From assembly GCA_016196755.1 (NCBI GenBank), contig JACPXC010000025.1, forward strand, positions 31,719 to 95,718: a stretch of DNA of 64,000 nucleotides, in the 5' to 3' direction. A program made the position numbers and the translations under genes. Below, piece after piece: positions 43,831-52,026 of this stretch. This DNA is from Elusimicrobiota bacterium. GTDB taxonomy: Bacteria; Elusimicrobiota; Elusimicrobia; UBA1565. Under the pieces are notes generated by a model. That model saw only the letters and a list, made by a program, of their open reading frames with translations. It ran no database searches and was not told where the DNA came from. The number at the start of each line of letters is the position of its first letter. Position 1 is the first letter of the stretch.

Positions 43831-46605
43831 TTAAGGCGTGACGAGGTCTTTGACCTTCGTCACGAGCTCGTCCCAGTCGTAGTCGGGACCGCCGCCCTGG
43901 GCGAAGTCGGGGCGGCCGCCGGCCTTGCCGCCCTGCATGGCGGCCACGGCCTGGGCGATCTTGCCGGCGTGCAGGCCCGCGCCGAGCAGGTCCTGGGTGA
44001 CGGCGACGACGTAGGAGAGGCGGTTGGCGTCGTAGGTGCCGAGGAAGACGACCCCGGAGCCCAGTTCACGCTTGAGCTTGTCGGAGATGTCGCGCAGGGC
44101 CTGGGGCTCGGCGGCGTCGAACTTCTGCACCGCCAGCTTGCGCCCGGCTACCTCGAGGAGGATGCGGCCGTGCTCGGCCTGCTGGAGCAGGTTCTCGCGC
44201 TTGATCTGGGCGAGCTGGGCCTCGAGGCTCTTCTCGAGCTCCTTGAGCTCGGCCACGTTCTTGCGCACCTCGGCGATAGGCGCGGCGTCGGCGTCGGGGA
44301 TGTTGGCCAGGACGGTCTTGTAGGGTTTCCCGGTCACCGACTGGATCTTGGAGGTCAGCTCGATGAAGCGCCGGATGGCCTCCTTGAGCGCCGCGCGGCT
44401 CTCGGCCTCGGCGCGGCGGGCCAGTTCCTCGAGCGCGGGGCCGGCCACCGCCTCGATGCGGCGGATGCCGGAGGCCACCGCTGTCTCCTTGACGATCTTG
44501 AAGCTCTGGATCTCGCCGGTGCGCGCCACGTGCGTGCCGCCGCAGAGCTCCAGGCTGAAGCGGTCGGCCGGGTCGGCCCAGCCCTTCTTGCCGATGAGGA
44601 GGAAGCGCGGCTTGTCGCCGTACTTCTCGCCTAGCAGCGACACCGCGCCGAGCTCCTTCATGTCGGCGGCAGGCCGCTCCATCGGGTCGACCGGGAGGTC
44701 CTCGGCGATGGCGCCGTTGACGAGCTTCTCGATCTCGGCGGCCTGCTCGACGGTGACCGGCTTGCCGTGCGTGAAGTCGAAGCGCAGGCGCTCGGGGGAG
44801 ACCAGCGAGCCCGCCTGGCGGACGTTCGGCCCCAGGACGCGGCGCAGGGCCTCGTTGAGGAGGTGGGTGGCGGTGTGGTGGTAGGCCGTCGTGCGCCGGG
44901 TCTCGGGGTCGACGCGCGCGCGCAGGCGCATGCCGACGCGCAGGGTGCGCTGGGCCGTGACGCGGTGGGCGATGAGCTCGGGCAGGGGCTTCTGCGTGTC
45001 GTGCACTTTGGCCAGCAGGCGGTCGTCGGTGACGTCGTCGACGAAGGCGCCCTGGTCGCCGACCTGGCCGCCGCCCTCGGGATAGAACGGAGTGCGCAGG
45101 AGGACGACCTCGCCCTCGTCGCCGGGGCCGAGCTCGACCTTGGGGCCGTGCTCGACGCGCATGCCGCCCTCGGACTTGACGTGCTTGAGGATGGCCACGA
45201 CCTGGGTCAGCTCCTCGAGCTTGCGGTAGCCCGAGAACTCGCAGCGCAGGCCTGGGTTGGCCTCCATGACGGCCTGGTAGGGCGCGCTGAGCAGCTGGGG
45301 TGCTACGGCCGGCCTGCGGCTGGCGGCCTCCATGGCGGCCTCGCGGGCCTCGTGAAAGCCCGGCTCGTCGACGGCTACGCCCTTGCGCGCGCAGATCTCC
45401 TTGGTCAGCTCGAGCGGGAAGCCGTAGGTGTCGTAGAGCTTGAAGGCGGCCGCGCCGGGCAGGTACTTGGCATGGCGCTCGAGCAGCTCTCCGAGCTCGC
45501 GCTCGCCGACCTCGAGGGTCTCGAGGAAGCGCGCCTCCTCGGCCTTGAGCGTCTCGGCGACCTGCTGGCGGGCGGCGGCCAGCTCGGGGTACTGGGAGGC
45601 GAAGATCCCGAGCGCCGGGCCGACCAGCAGGTGGAGGAAGGGCTCCTTGGCGCCGAGCAGGCGGCCGTAGCGCGAGGCGCGGCGGATGAGGCGGCGCAGG
45701 ACGTAGCCGCGCTCGACGTTGGACGGGATGATGCCCTCGGCCGAGAGCATCACCGCCGCGCGCACGTGGTCGGCGATGATGCGGTAGGCCATCACCACCT
45801 CGGCCTCGGAGGGGCCCCCGCCGCGCGCGTCGGGCGGCGGCACGCCGATGACGTCGGCGGCGGCCTTGCGGATGGGGTCAAACAGCGAGGTCTGGAAGGG
45901 GCTGGACTTGCCCTCGACGATCATGGCCAGCCGCTCGAGGCCCATGCCGGTGTCGATGTTCTTCTTGGGCAGGGGCTTGAGCGTGCCGTCGGGCTGGCGG
46001 TCGAACTGCATGAACACCAGGTTCCAGACCTCGATGTAGCGGTCGCCGTCGCCGCCGACGGTGTCCTGGGGGCCGGTGCCGAACTCGGGGCCGAGGTCGT
46101 AGTAGACCTCGGAGCAGGGGCCGCACGGCCCGGTCGGGCCCATGGCCCAGAAGTTGGTGTCCGAACCGAGCCGGACCGGCTTGTTGGGGATGCCCAGCTT
46201 CACCCAGACCGCCTCGGCCTCGGCGTCGTCCTCGAAGACGGTGGGATGCAGGCGGTTGGGGTCGAGCTTGGCGACGTTGGTCAGGAAGTCCCAGCAGAAC
46301 TCGATGGCGCCTTCCTTGAAATAGTCGCCGAACGAGAAGTTCCCCAGCATCTCGAAGAAGGTGAGGTGGCGGATGGTCTGCCCGACCCGGTCGATGTCGG
46401 TGGTGCGGAAGCACTTCTGGCAGGAGGTGGCGCGGTCGACCCCGGTCTTTTGCCCCAGGAAGTAGGGCTTAAACGGGACCATGCCCGCGGCGGTGAAGAG
46501 CAACGTCGGGTCGCCGTCGGGCACCAGGGGGGAGGTCGCCGTGACGTGGTGGGCCTTACGGTCGAAATAGGTCAGGAACTTCTCGCGCAGCTCGGTGCCG
46601 TTCAC
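43831..46605 (-). CDS. alaS: Alanyl-tRNA synthetase
   Basis: 924 residues. The class II catalytic core begins VNGTELREKFLTYF and contains SCQKCFRTTDIDRVG and LTFFEMLGNFSFGDYF. The editing domain carries HxxxH (H577-H581 in YHHTATHLL) and CGGTH (688-692), and a C-terminal DHHA1-like region ends the protein. The start is GTG 46605, exactly where family proteins begin and 7 nt after TAGAAT. The longer frame to 46758 would cross the promoter. All catalytic and editing residues looked for are present. Confidence 0.96.
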   Translation of the reverse strand: MNGTELREKFLTYFDRKAHHVTATSPLVPDGDPTLLFTAAGMVPFKPYFLGQKTGVDRATSCQKCFRTTDIDRVGQTIRHLTFFEMLGNFSFGDYFKEGAIEFCWDFLTNVAKLDPNRLHPTVFEDDAEAEAVWVKLGIPNKPVRLGSDTNFWAMGPTGPCGPCSEVYYDLGPEFGTGPQDTVGGDGDRYIEVWNLVFMQFDRQPDGTLKPLPKKNIDTGMGLERLAMIVEGKSSPFQTSLFDPIRKAAADVIGVPPPDARGGGPSEAEVVMAYRIIADHVRAAVMLSAEGIIPSNVERGYVLRRLIRRASRYGRLLGAKEPFLHLLVGPALGIFASQYPELAAARQQVAETLKAEEARFLETLEVGERELGELLERHAKYLPGAAAFKLYDTYGFPLELTKEICARKGVAVDEPGFHEAREAAMEAASRRPAVAPQLLSAPYQAVMEANPGLRCEFSGYRKLEELTQVVAILKHVKSEGGMRVEHGPKVELGPGDEGEVVLLRTPFYPEGGGQVGDQGAFVDDVTDDRLLAKVHDTQKPLPELIAHRVTAQRTLRVGMRLRARVDPETRRTTAYHHTATHLLNEALRRVLGPNVRQAGSLVSPERLRFDFTHGKPVTVEQAAEIEKLVNGAIAEDLPVDPMERPAADMKELGAVSLLGEKYGDKPRFLLIGKKGWADPADRFSLELCGGTHVARTGEIQSFKIVKETAVASGIRRIEAVAGPALEELARRAEAESRAALKEAIRRFIELTSKIQSVTGKPYKTVLANIPDADAAPIAEVRKNVAELKELEKSLEAQLAQIKRENLLQQAEHGRILLEVAGRKLAVQKFDAAEPQALRDISDKLKRELGSGVVFLGTYDANRLSYVVAVTQDLLGAGLHAGKIAQAVAAMQGGKAGGRPDFAQGGGPDYDWDELVTKVKDLVTP

Positions 46606-46612
46606 TTGCTCG

Positions 46613-46632
46613 ATTCTATCAAATGATAGAAT
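46613..46632. promoter_or_regulatory. Palindromic bidirectional promoter between alaS and the oxidoreductase gene
   Basis: A perfect inverted repeat, ATTCTATCA/TGATAGAAT with a 2-nt centre, presents TAGAAT on both strands. The distance from each TAGAAT to its start codon is exactly 7 nt (GTG 46605 on minus, ATG 46640 on plus). The -35 elements are poor on both sides. Confidence 0.65.
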
Positions 46633-46639
46633 GGCGTTC

Positions 46640-47668
46640 ATGAAACGCGTCGTCGTTAAGAAGCCGGGGGGGCACCGCGCCCTGGAGCTGGTCTCCGAGC
46701 GCGAGCCCGTCGTCGGCGCCGGCCAGGTCCGCGTGCGCGTGCGCGCGGCCGGGGTCAACTACGCCGACTGCATCGTGCGCATGGGCCACTACGAGGCCGC
46801 CAAGGGCCGCTACCCCCTCACCCCGGGCTTCGAGTTCTCCGGCGAGGTCGACGGCGTCACCCCCGGTTCGGGCTTCAAGAACGGCGACCGGGTGGTGGGC
46901 ATCACGCGCTTCGGCGGCTACGCGAGCTCGGTGGTCGTCGACCCGATACAGCTTTGGCACGCTCCAGAAGGCTGGAGTTTCGAGCAGGCGGCGGCCTTCC
47001 CGGCCGTGCATCTGACGGCCTGGTACGCCCTGCACCGCGCGGCGCGCGTCTACGACGGCGAGACCGTGCTCGTCCACTCCGCGGCGGGCGGGGCCGGCTC
47101 GGCCCTCGTGCAGGTGGCCAAGGCCGCCAAGTGCCGCGTGGTGGCGGTGGTCGGCTCCGCCGAGAAGGTCCACGTCCCGCGCGCGCTGGGCGCCGACGCC
47201 GTCGTCGTGCGCGACCGGGCCGGCAGCTTCTGGAAGGCGGTCGACGAGGCGGCGCCGCAGGGCTTTGACGCGGTATTCGACGCCAACGGCATCACCACTC
47301 TGCGCCCCGGCTTCGACCGGCTGGCGCCCGGCGGACGGCTGGTCGTCTACGGCTTTGCCGAGATGCTGACGCGCGGACGCGACCGGGCGGGCTGGATGGG
47401 CCTGGCTTTCGGCTACGCCCGCGTGCCGCGCTTTAACCCCTTCGAGCTGACGCGCCTGAACCGCTCGGTGTCGGGCTTCAACGTCGTCTACCTCTTCAAC
47501 AAGCCCGAGCTGGCCTCCCAGGCCATGGGCGAGATGCTGGCCCTGGTCGGCCAGGCCAAGCTGAGGCCGCCAACCACGACGGCGTTTCCCGTCGAGAAGG
47601 TGGCCGAGGCGCACAAGGCCTTGGAGTCCGGGGCCACCACCGGCAAGCTTGTCCTGACCTTCGACTGA
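46640..47668 (+). CDS. Zinc-independent quinone oxidoreductase-like MDR protein (VAT1-like)
   Basis: 342 residues of the medium-chain dehydrogenase/reductase superfamily: a GroES-like N-terminus (AGVNYADCIVRMGHYE) and an NADPH-binding site VLVHSAAGGAGSALVQVAKA. The catalytic zinc Cys/His set is absent, as in quinone oxidoreductases and VAT-1. Substrate unknown. The start at 46640 was chosen because it lies 7 nt after TAGAAT; ATG 46631 overlaps that box. Confidence 0.88.
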   Translation: MKRVVVKKPGGHRALELVSEREPVVGAGQVRVRVRAAGVNYADCIVRMGHYEAAKGRYPLTPGFEFSGEVDGVTPGSGFKNGDRVVGITRFGGYASSVVVDPIQLWHAPEGWSFEQAAAFPAVHLTAWYALHRAARVYDGETVLVHSAAGGAGSALVQVAKAAKCRVVAVVGSAEKVHVPRALGADAVVVRDRAGSFWKAVDEAAPQGFDAVFDANGITTLRPGFDRLAPGGRLVVYGFAEMLTRGRDRAGWMGLAFGYARVPRFNPFELTRLNRSVSGFNVVYLFNKPELASQAMGEMLALVGQAKLRPPTTTAFPVEKVAEAHKALESGATTGKLVLTFD

Positions 47669-47686
47669 GCGCCGACTAGGCGCTCA
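47666..47686. terminator. Symmetric hairpin spanning both convergent stop codons
   Basis: TGAGCGCC (47666-47673) pairs perfectly with GGCGCTCA (47679-47686) around GACTA. The outer TGA is the stop of the oxidoreductase, and the outer TCA is the stop of the minus-strand gene. There is no T run, but the position suits a bidirectional 3'-end hairpin. Confidence 0.55.
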
Positions 47687-49699
47687 CTCGCCGGCCGGAA
47701 TGACCCGCAGGGAGCGGCCGTTGATCTTCACGAGGAAGCCGTCGGGGAACGCCCGGGGCATGCTCATGCCGAGCGAGGCCGGCTCGATGCCGGCCAGCTT
47801 GGCCAAGGTCGTGTAGACGCTGTTGTCGGCGGTCATGAACGTGGCGGGCCCGCCGTCGGAGGTGACCGCGTAGAAGGCGTCCGCGACGACTAGGCGGTCG
47901 GAGTCGCCCTTCTTCTTGCCGAGCTTGAGGTCCTCGAAGAGCTTCACGAGCGCCCGGTAGCCGGGGTCCGAGCGGGGGACGGCGATCGGAACGACGTCCT
48001 CGGGCGAGCCGTAGAGGGTCTCGCCGTACACCTGCAGGGTCTGCCGGACCGGCGAGCGGCCGAGGCGCCGCAGGACGGCGAGGCGGCCGGCGTGGAGGGG
48101 CTTGCCCAACTCGCGCTGCTCTTTGGCGATGATGACGTTGGCGTCGGCCAGGAGCTCGCCGCCGCCGAGCGGGCGCTTCGAGGCGTCCGGCGCGGACTCG
48201 TCGAAGAGGCCGGTCTTGAGCTGGGCGAGGCGCTCCAGGTCGTCGGCCTTGAGTTCCTCGAACTTCGCGTCGTTCGGGCCGGTGCGTTTGTGGAGGGTGC
48301 CGAAGTCGAAGGCCCCGATGTGGAGCTTGCCCGGCTCGCCCTCGATATTGACCTGGCCGTCGTGGAAGTCGCCCCAGGCCCAGCCGAGCGCGTGCATGCG
48401 GCGGATGGTCTTCTCTATGCGCGTGAAGTCGTAGAGCATCATGACCGGGCGGCCGTCGGCCCGGCGGTAGCGCCCGGTCTCGAGCTCCAGGTAGGACTGC
48501 AGCGAGCGTCCGGGCAGCGTCTCGAGCTCGATACCGAGGATCTCATTGGGACCCTTGTCGCCGTAGATCGCCCGGCGCAGGAAGGGGGAGAGCCGGCCGA
48601 AGCCCAGCACCTTGGGCAGCGTCACGTTGGCGGGGGCCGGGTTCGAGGGGGCCAGGGTCGGGTCGTCGAAGTCGCGCTTGAGCGCGGCGGACTTGATAGC
48701 CTCGGCCTCCAGGGCCGCGTTCTTCCGTCCGGCATCGTCGAAGTCGGTGCCGCGGTAGAACGCGGTCTTGAGGTAAGCGCCCCGGCCCTGGGCGTCGACG
48801 ACCGGGAAGGCGGCCGTCAGCGTTCCGAGCTTCTCCGGGGCGGCGGGCCTCAGGCCGGCCGAGAGCGCCGGCAGGTCCGTCGCCGGCGCCGCGCGGCCTT
48901 GGACCTGCGTCCCGGCGGCCGCGGCCTTGGGGAGCCTCCCCAGCAGCTCGGCGTTCGTGCCGAGGCGCCCGAAGTGGGCGACGACGCTCTGCGGCGCGCC
49001 GGCGAAGAGGCCCGGCGAAGCGCCGAGCTCGGCGTTGAATGCGTCTATGGTCTTGGCCGCTTCGGCGGGGGTGATGCCGCGGCCCACGGCCAAGCGCTCG
49101 GCCAAGGCCTCGCGCTCACGGCCCCAGGCCTCGGCGACGGGGCTCTTCGCCGGGGCGGCGTTCGATTCCGTGACGCCGTTGACGGTCGGGGCCTTCCGGC
49201 CGCCGTCGAAGAGCTTGGAAGCTATGCCCGAGGCCTGACTCCCGGCTTGGGCGCCGCCGCCCTTCTGGCCGAGCAGTTCGCCCATCTCGGCGGTCTGCCG
49301 GCGGACGGCCTCGAGGCCCTTGGTGGGCGCCTTCTCGGCGGGAGCGGCGACGGCTGGGGCTTGCAGCGGCGCCTGGGTCCGGGGCACCGCGGCCGCCGGA
49401 AGCGCCATGGCCGACGGCGTCACCGCCGCCAGCGCCGGCGCGGCCGCGGCGCTGGCCAGCGGCGCCGCGGCGCGCGCGCCGGGCGTCAGGGTCAGGCTGG
49501 GCGCGGCCCCGATGGTGCCCGGCAGGGTGGGGGCCAGCGTGACGTGGGGGGAGGGGGCTAGGGCCGCCCGTCCGCCGACGGCCGCCGAGACGCCTGCGCC
49601 GCCTACGGGGGCGGGCATCTCGGGCACCACCTTGATCTGGGCGAAGGCGGGCCCGACGGCCAGCAAAGCGGCGGCCAGCGCGCGGCTTATTGCGTGCAT
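47684..49699 (-). CDS. Exported protein-kinase-fold protein with C-terminal PIN-like segment
   Basis: 671 residues: signal peptide (MHAISRALAAALLAVGPAFA), a Pro/Ala-rich linker to about 125, a helical region, then a kinase-like core. Candidate elements in order are the beta3 lysine K311 (GAYLKTAF), an alphaC glutamate near 331-333, a hinge at LGIELETLPGRSL, the catalytic loop WGDFHDGQVNI (D444) and the metal motif DFG (465-467). This resembles RIO/ABC1/aminoglycoside-kinase-type folds. Residues 600-640 (VVADAFYAVTS then TFMTADNSVYTTLAKLAG) recall a PIN-domain edge, weakly. An extracytoplasmic kinase without ATP is odd. TACCCT ends 7 nt before the ATG. Confidence 0.7.
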   Translation of the reverse strand: MHAISRALAAALLAVGPAFAQIKVVPEMPAPVGGAGVSAAVGGRAALAPSPHVTLAPTLPGTIGAAPSLTLTPGARAAAPLASAAAAPALAAVTPSAMALPAAAVPRTQAPLQAPAVAAPAEKAPTKGLEAVRRQTAEMGELLGQKGGGAQAGSQASGIASKLFDGGRKAPTVNGVTESNAAPAKSPVAEAWGREREALAERLAVGRGITPAEAAKTIDAFNAELGASPGLFAGAPQSVVAHFGRLGTNAELLGRLPKAAAAGTQVQGRAAPATDLPALSAGLRPAAPEKLGTLTAAFPVVDAQGRGAYLKTAFYRGTDFDDAGRKNAALEAEAIKSAALKRDFDDPTLAPSNPAPANVTLPKVLGFGRLSPFLRRAIYGDKGPNEILGIELETLPGRSLQSYLELETGRYRRADGRPVMMLYDFTRIEKTIRRMHALGWAWGDFHDGQVNIEGEPGKLHIGAFDFGTLHKRTGPNDAKFEELKADDLERLAQLKTGLFDESAPDASKRPLGGGELLADANVIIAKEQRELGKPLHAGRLAVLRRLGRSPVRQTLQVYGETLYGSPEDVVPIAVPRSDPGYRALVKLFEDLKLGKKKGDSDRLVVADAFYAVTSDGGPATFMTADNSVYTTLAKLAGIEPASLGMSMPRAFPDGFLVKINGRSLRVIPAGE

Positions 49700-49784
49700 C
49701 CTCTTGAGGGTAGCCCCGGGGTCACGGGGTTTCAAGGGGTGGGGCGGACCTCTATTCCGGTATAGAATAGGGGGGAGGGGAGCC

Positions 49785-50657
49785 ATGAAGAGAACGATCG
49801 AGAAGGTCTTTCGCGGGGCGCCCGAGCATTGGGTCGGGGACGGCTTCCATGTCAGCAACTATTTCCCCGCGGCCACCGACTTCGAGAAGCGCATGAGCCC
49901 GTTCTTCCTGCTCGACTACCAGAAGCCCACGATGTTCGGGGCTACCGAGCGCCGCCGAGGCGTCGGCACGCACCCGCACCGGGGCTTCGAGACCGTGACG
50001 ATAGCCTTCGAGGGCGCGGTGGCGCACCGCGACAGCGCCGGCAACGGCGGCGTCATACGCCCCGGCGAGGTGCAGTGGATGACGGCGGGCGCCGGCATCC
50101 TCCACAACGAATACCACGAGGAAGCCTTCGCCAAGGCGGGGGGGATCCTGCACATGCTCCAGATATGGGTGAACCTCCCGCGCAAGGACAAGCTGGCGGC
50201 GCCGGCCTATCAGGCGCTGACCGACGGGGCCATCAAGTCCGTGCCGCTGGCCGGCGGCACGGGCGTGGTCCGCGTGATCTCCGGGACCTATGAAGGGATG
50301 CAGGGACCGGCGCGGACCTTCACGCCGGCCCACATGTTCGACCTGCGGCTCGAGGCGGGGGCGAAGGTCCGCCTGCCGACGCCCAAAGACTATAACACCG
50401 CGCTGCTCGTCCTCACGGGCTCGGTCAAGACCAACGGCTCGGCCGCGGTCACGGCCGGGGAATCCGTGCTGTTCGAGAACGACGGCGACGAGGTGTTCGT
50501 CGAGGCCGGGGAGTCTTCTACCGTCATGTTCCTCAGCGGGGCTCCGATTGATGAGCCGCTGGTGCACTACGGCCCGTTCCTCATGAACAGCGTCGACGAG
50601 ATCAATCAAGCCGTCGAGGACTTCAACGAGGGGAAGTTCGGGTCGCTGGGGGGCTAG
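49785..50657 (+). CDS. Pirin family bicupin protein
   Basis: 290 residues with the pirin metal motif THPHRGFETVT and the ILHNEYHEE segment, giving the three His and one Glu that bind iron. Pirins act as quercetinase-like dioxygenases or redox sensors; which applies here is unknown. TAGAAT and a GGGGAGGGGAG ribosome site precede the ATG, so this gene has a conventional leader, unlike many neighbours. Confidence 0.93.
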   Translation: MKRTIEKVFRGAPEHWVGDGFHVSNYFPAATDFEKRMSPFFLLDYQKPTMFGATERRRGVGTHPHRGFETVTIAFEGAVAHRDSAGNGGVIRPGEVQWMTAGAGILHNEYHEEAFAKAGGILHMLQIWVNLPRKDKLAAPAYQALTDGAIKSVPLAGGTGVVRVISGTYEGMQGPARTFTPAHMFDLRLEAGAKVRLPTPKDYNTALLVLTGSVKTNGSAAVTAGESVLFENDGDEVFVEAGESSTVMFLSGAPIDEPLVHYGPFLMNSVDEINQAVEDFNEGKFGSLGG

Positions 50658-50678
50658 TGGAGAATGGTATAATCGGCT

Positions 50679-51044
50679 ATGCGCGCCGCGGTCCTCGTAG
50701 TCTTTTTCCTCGGGACTTTCTCCGTCCGAGGACTGTATGCGGCGATCGCCACGCTCGTCGCGGCCCCCGGGCCGGTCTCCATCTCCGCGGACGCCTCGGA
50801 GGACGGTCCCGGACGGCGGCAGCCCGGCAAGCGTTTCCGCCTCACGCGCATCCCGCGCGTCGTGCCGCCGCGCATCTGTCTGGCGGAACTCCCCTCCTAT
50901 CGCCTTTTCACTTCCGTCGAATTCCCGCGGCGGCCCCAGGCGGCGTTCGATGCCCTGGAGCGTTCCTCGTCGGCTCCCCCGCCGCCGGTCCTCGTCTCCT
51001 GCTCCGCCCATAACCGGGCGCCGCCCCGCAGCCCGCTCGCCTAG
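50679..51044 (+). CDS. Small hypothetical protein with N-terminal hydrophobic segment
   Basis: 121 residues: a hydrophobic N-terminus (MRAAVLVVFFLGTFSVRGL) that may be a signal or anchor, then Arg/Pro-rich sequence without recognised domain. TATAAT ends 5 nt before the ATG, which supports expression. The low-complexity tail keeps confidence moderate. Confidence 0.5.
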   Translation: MRAAVLVVFFLGTFSVRGLYAAIATLVAAPGPVSISADASEDGPGRRQPGKRFRLTRIPRVVPPRICLAELPSYRLFTSVEFPRRPQAAFDALERSSSAPPPPVLVSCSAHNRAPPRSPLA

Positions 51045-51123
51045 ACTTCCTTTCCGGTATCCGGCGGCCCCGCGGCGTTTCAGCGGCGACCGTCCCCCGC
51101 ACCAGGCGTACTCGGTCCCAGGC

Positions 51124-51216
51124 ATGCGCATGACCATCCGCCCCATCATCTCCCGTCTCCTCGTCGGCGGCATCGCCGCCGCCGCGGCGTTCATCCAGGG
51201 GCGGCCTCCGGCATGA
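51124..51216 (+). CDS. Possible 30-residue membrane peptide
   Basis: MRMTIRPIISRLLVGGIAAA, then a short hydrophobic and Pro-containing end; the stop overlaps the otsB ATG by 4 nt (ATGA). Its size and coupling suggest a leader peptide or tiny membrane protein, but a chance frame is possible. No ribosome site is clear. Confidence 0.3.
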   Translation: MRMTIRPIISRLLVGGIAAAAAFIQGRPPA

Positions 51217-51977
51217 GGCCTTTCGACCTCGGGAAGCTGAGGGCGGCGGCCGGCGGCCGGCCGGTGTCGCTGTTCCTCGATTTCGACGGTACCCTCTCGC
51301 CTCACGTGCCGGACGGGGATCTCGCCGCCCCCCTGCCCGAGGCGCGGGAGGCGTTGGCGGCGCTGGCCCGGACCCCCGGCGTGCGCGTCAGCGTGGTTTC
51401 CGGGCGGCCGGTCGCCGACCTGAGCAGGATGGTGGCGCTCAAGGGCGTGACCTACGCGGGCAACCACGGCCTGGTCATCGAGGGACCGGGCGTGGAGTTC
51501 GAGCATCCTCTTTCCATGGTGGCGGGCCGCGCCGTCGCGGTCGCGGAGGGCCTGATCCGCGAGCGGCTCAAGGGCCACCCCGGGGCCCGGGTCCGTCAAA
51601 ACGGCCTCACGCTGAGCCTCAACGTCGGGCTGATGTCGGCCTCGGGCCGCCGCGCCGTCGCCCGGGTCGTCGACTCGCTGACCGACGAGCTGCGGTGGCT
51701 GCGCCTCCGCTGGCAGAAGGGCTACCTCGGCTGGGACCTGATCCCGGAGATCGGCTGGACCAAGGGGGACGCCGTCGCGCACCTCATGGCGCGGACGCCC
51801 GACGCCTTCGCCATCGCCATCGGCGACGGCCTCTCCGACGAGCCGATGTTCGAGCGTGTGCGGGCGGACGGCCTGGCGGTCCGGGTCGGGAGAGCCAGGT
51901 CCTCGGCCGCGGACTGGTTCCTGAGCGGCCCCGCGGACGTCGCCGGCCTCCTCCACGCGCTCGCGCGGCCGAGATAA
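51213..51977 (+). CDS. otsB: Trehalose-6-phosphate phosphatase-like HAD phosphatase
   Basis: 254 residues of the HAD-IIB subfamily: motif I LFLDFDGTLSP, motif II VVSGRP and motif IV IAIGDGLSDEPMF, with the cap region YAGNHGLVIEGPG typical of OtsB. It removes phosphate from trehalose-6-phosphate or a related compatible-solute phosphate. No trehalose-phosphate synthase is nearby, so the substrate is less certain. It lies 49 nt before the oxidase operon. Confidence 0.88.
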   Translation: MRPFDLGKLRAAAGGRPVSLFLDFDGTLSPHVPDGDLAAPLPEAREALAALARTPGVRVSVVSGRPVADLSRMVALKGVTYAGNHGLVIEGPGVEFEHPLSMVAGRAVAVAEGLIRERLKGHPGARVRQNGLTLSLNVGLMSASGRRAVARVVDSLTDELRWLRLRWQKGYLGWDLIPEIGWTKGDAVAHLMARTPDAFAIAIGDGLSDEPMFERVRADGLAVRVGRARSSAADWFLSGPADVAGLLHALARPR

Positions 51978-52026
51978 TTCCTTCCCGCCGCCTCAATCTT
52001 TCCGTCACCCGTCGAGTGTTAGCATC

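Noticed and set aside
44767..46626. 619-codon plus-strand open frame
   Set aside because: Antisense shadow of alaS, whose catalytic and editing motifs are unambiguous.
46606..46758. N-terminal extension of alaS
   Set aside because: The extra 51 residues cross the TAGAAT promoter palindrome, and AlaRS proteins normally start at the residue encoded by GTG 46605.
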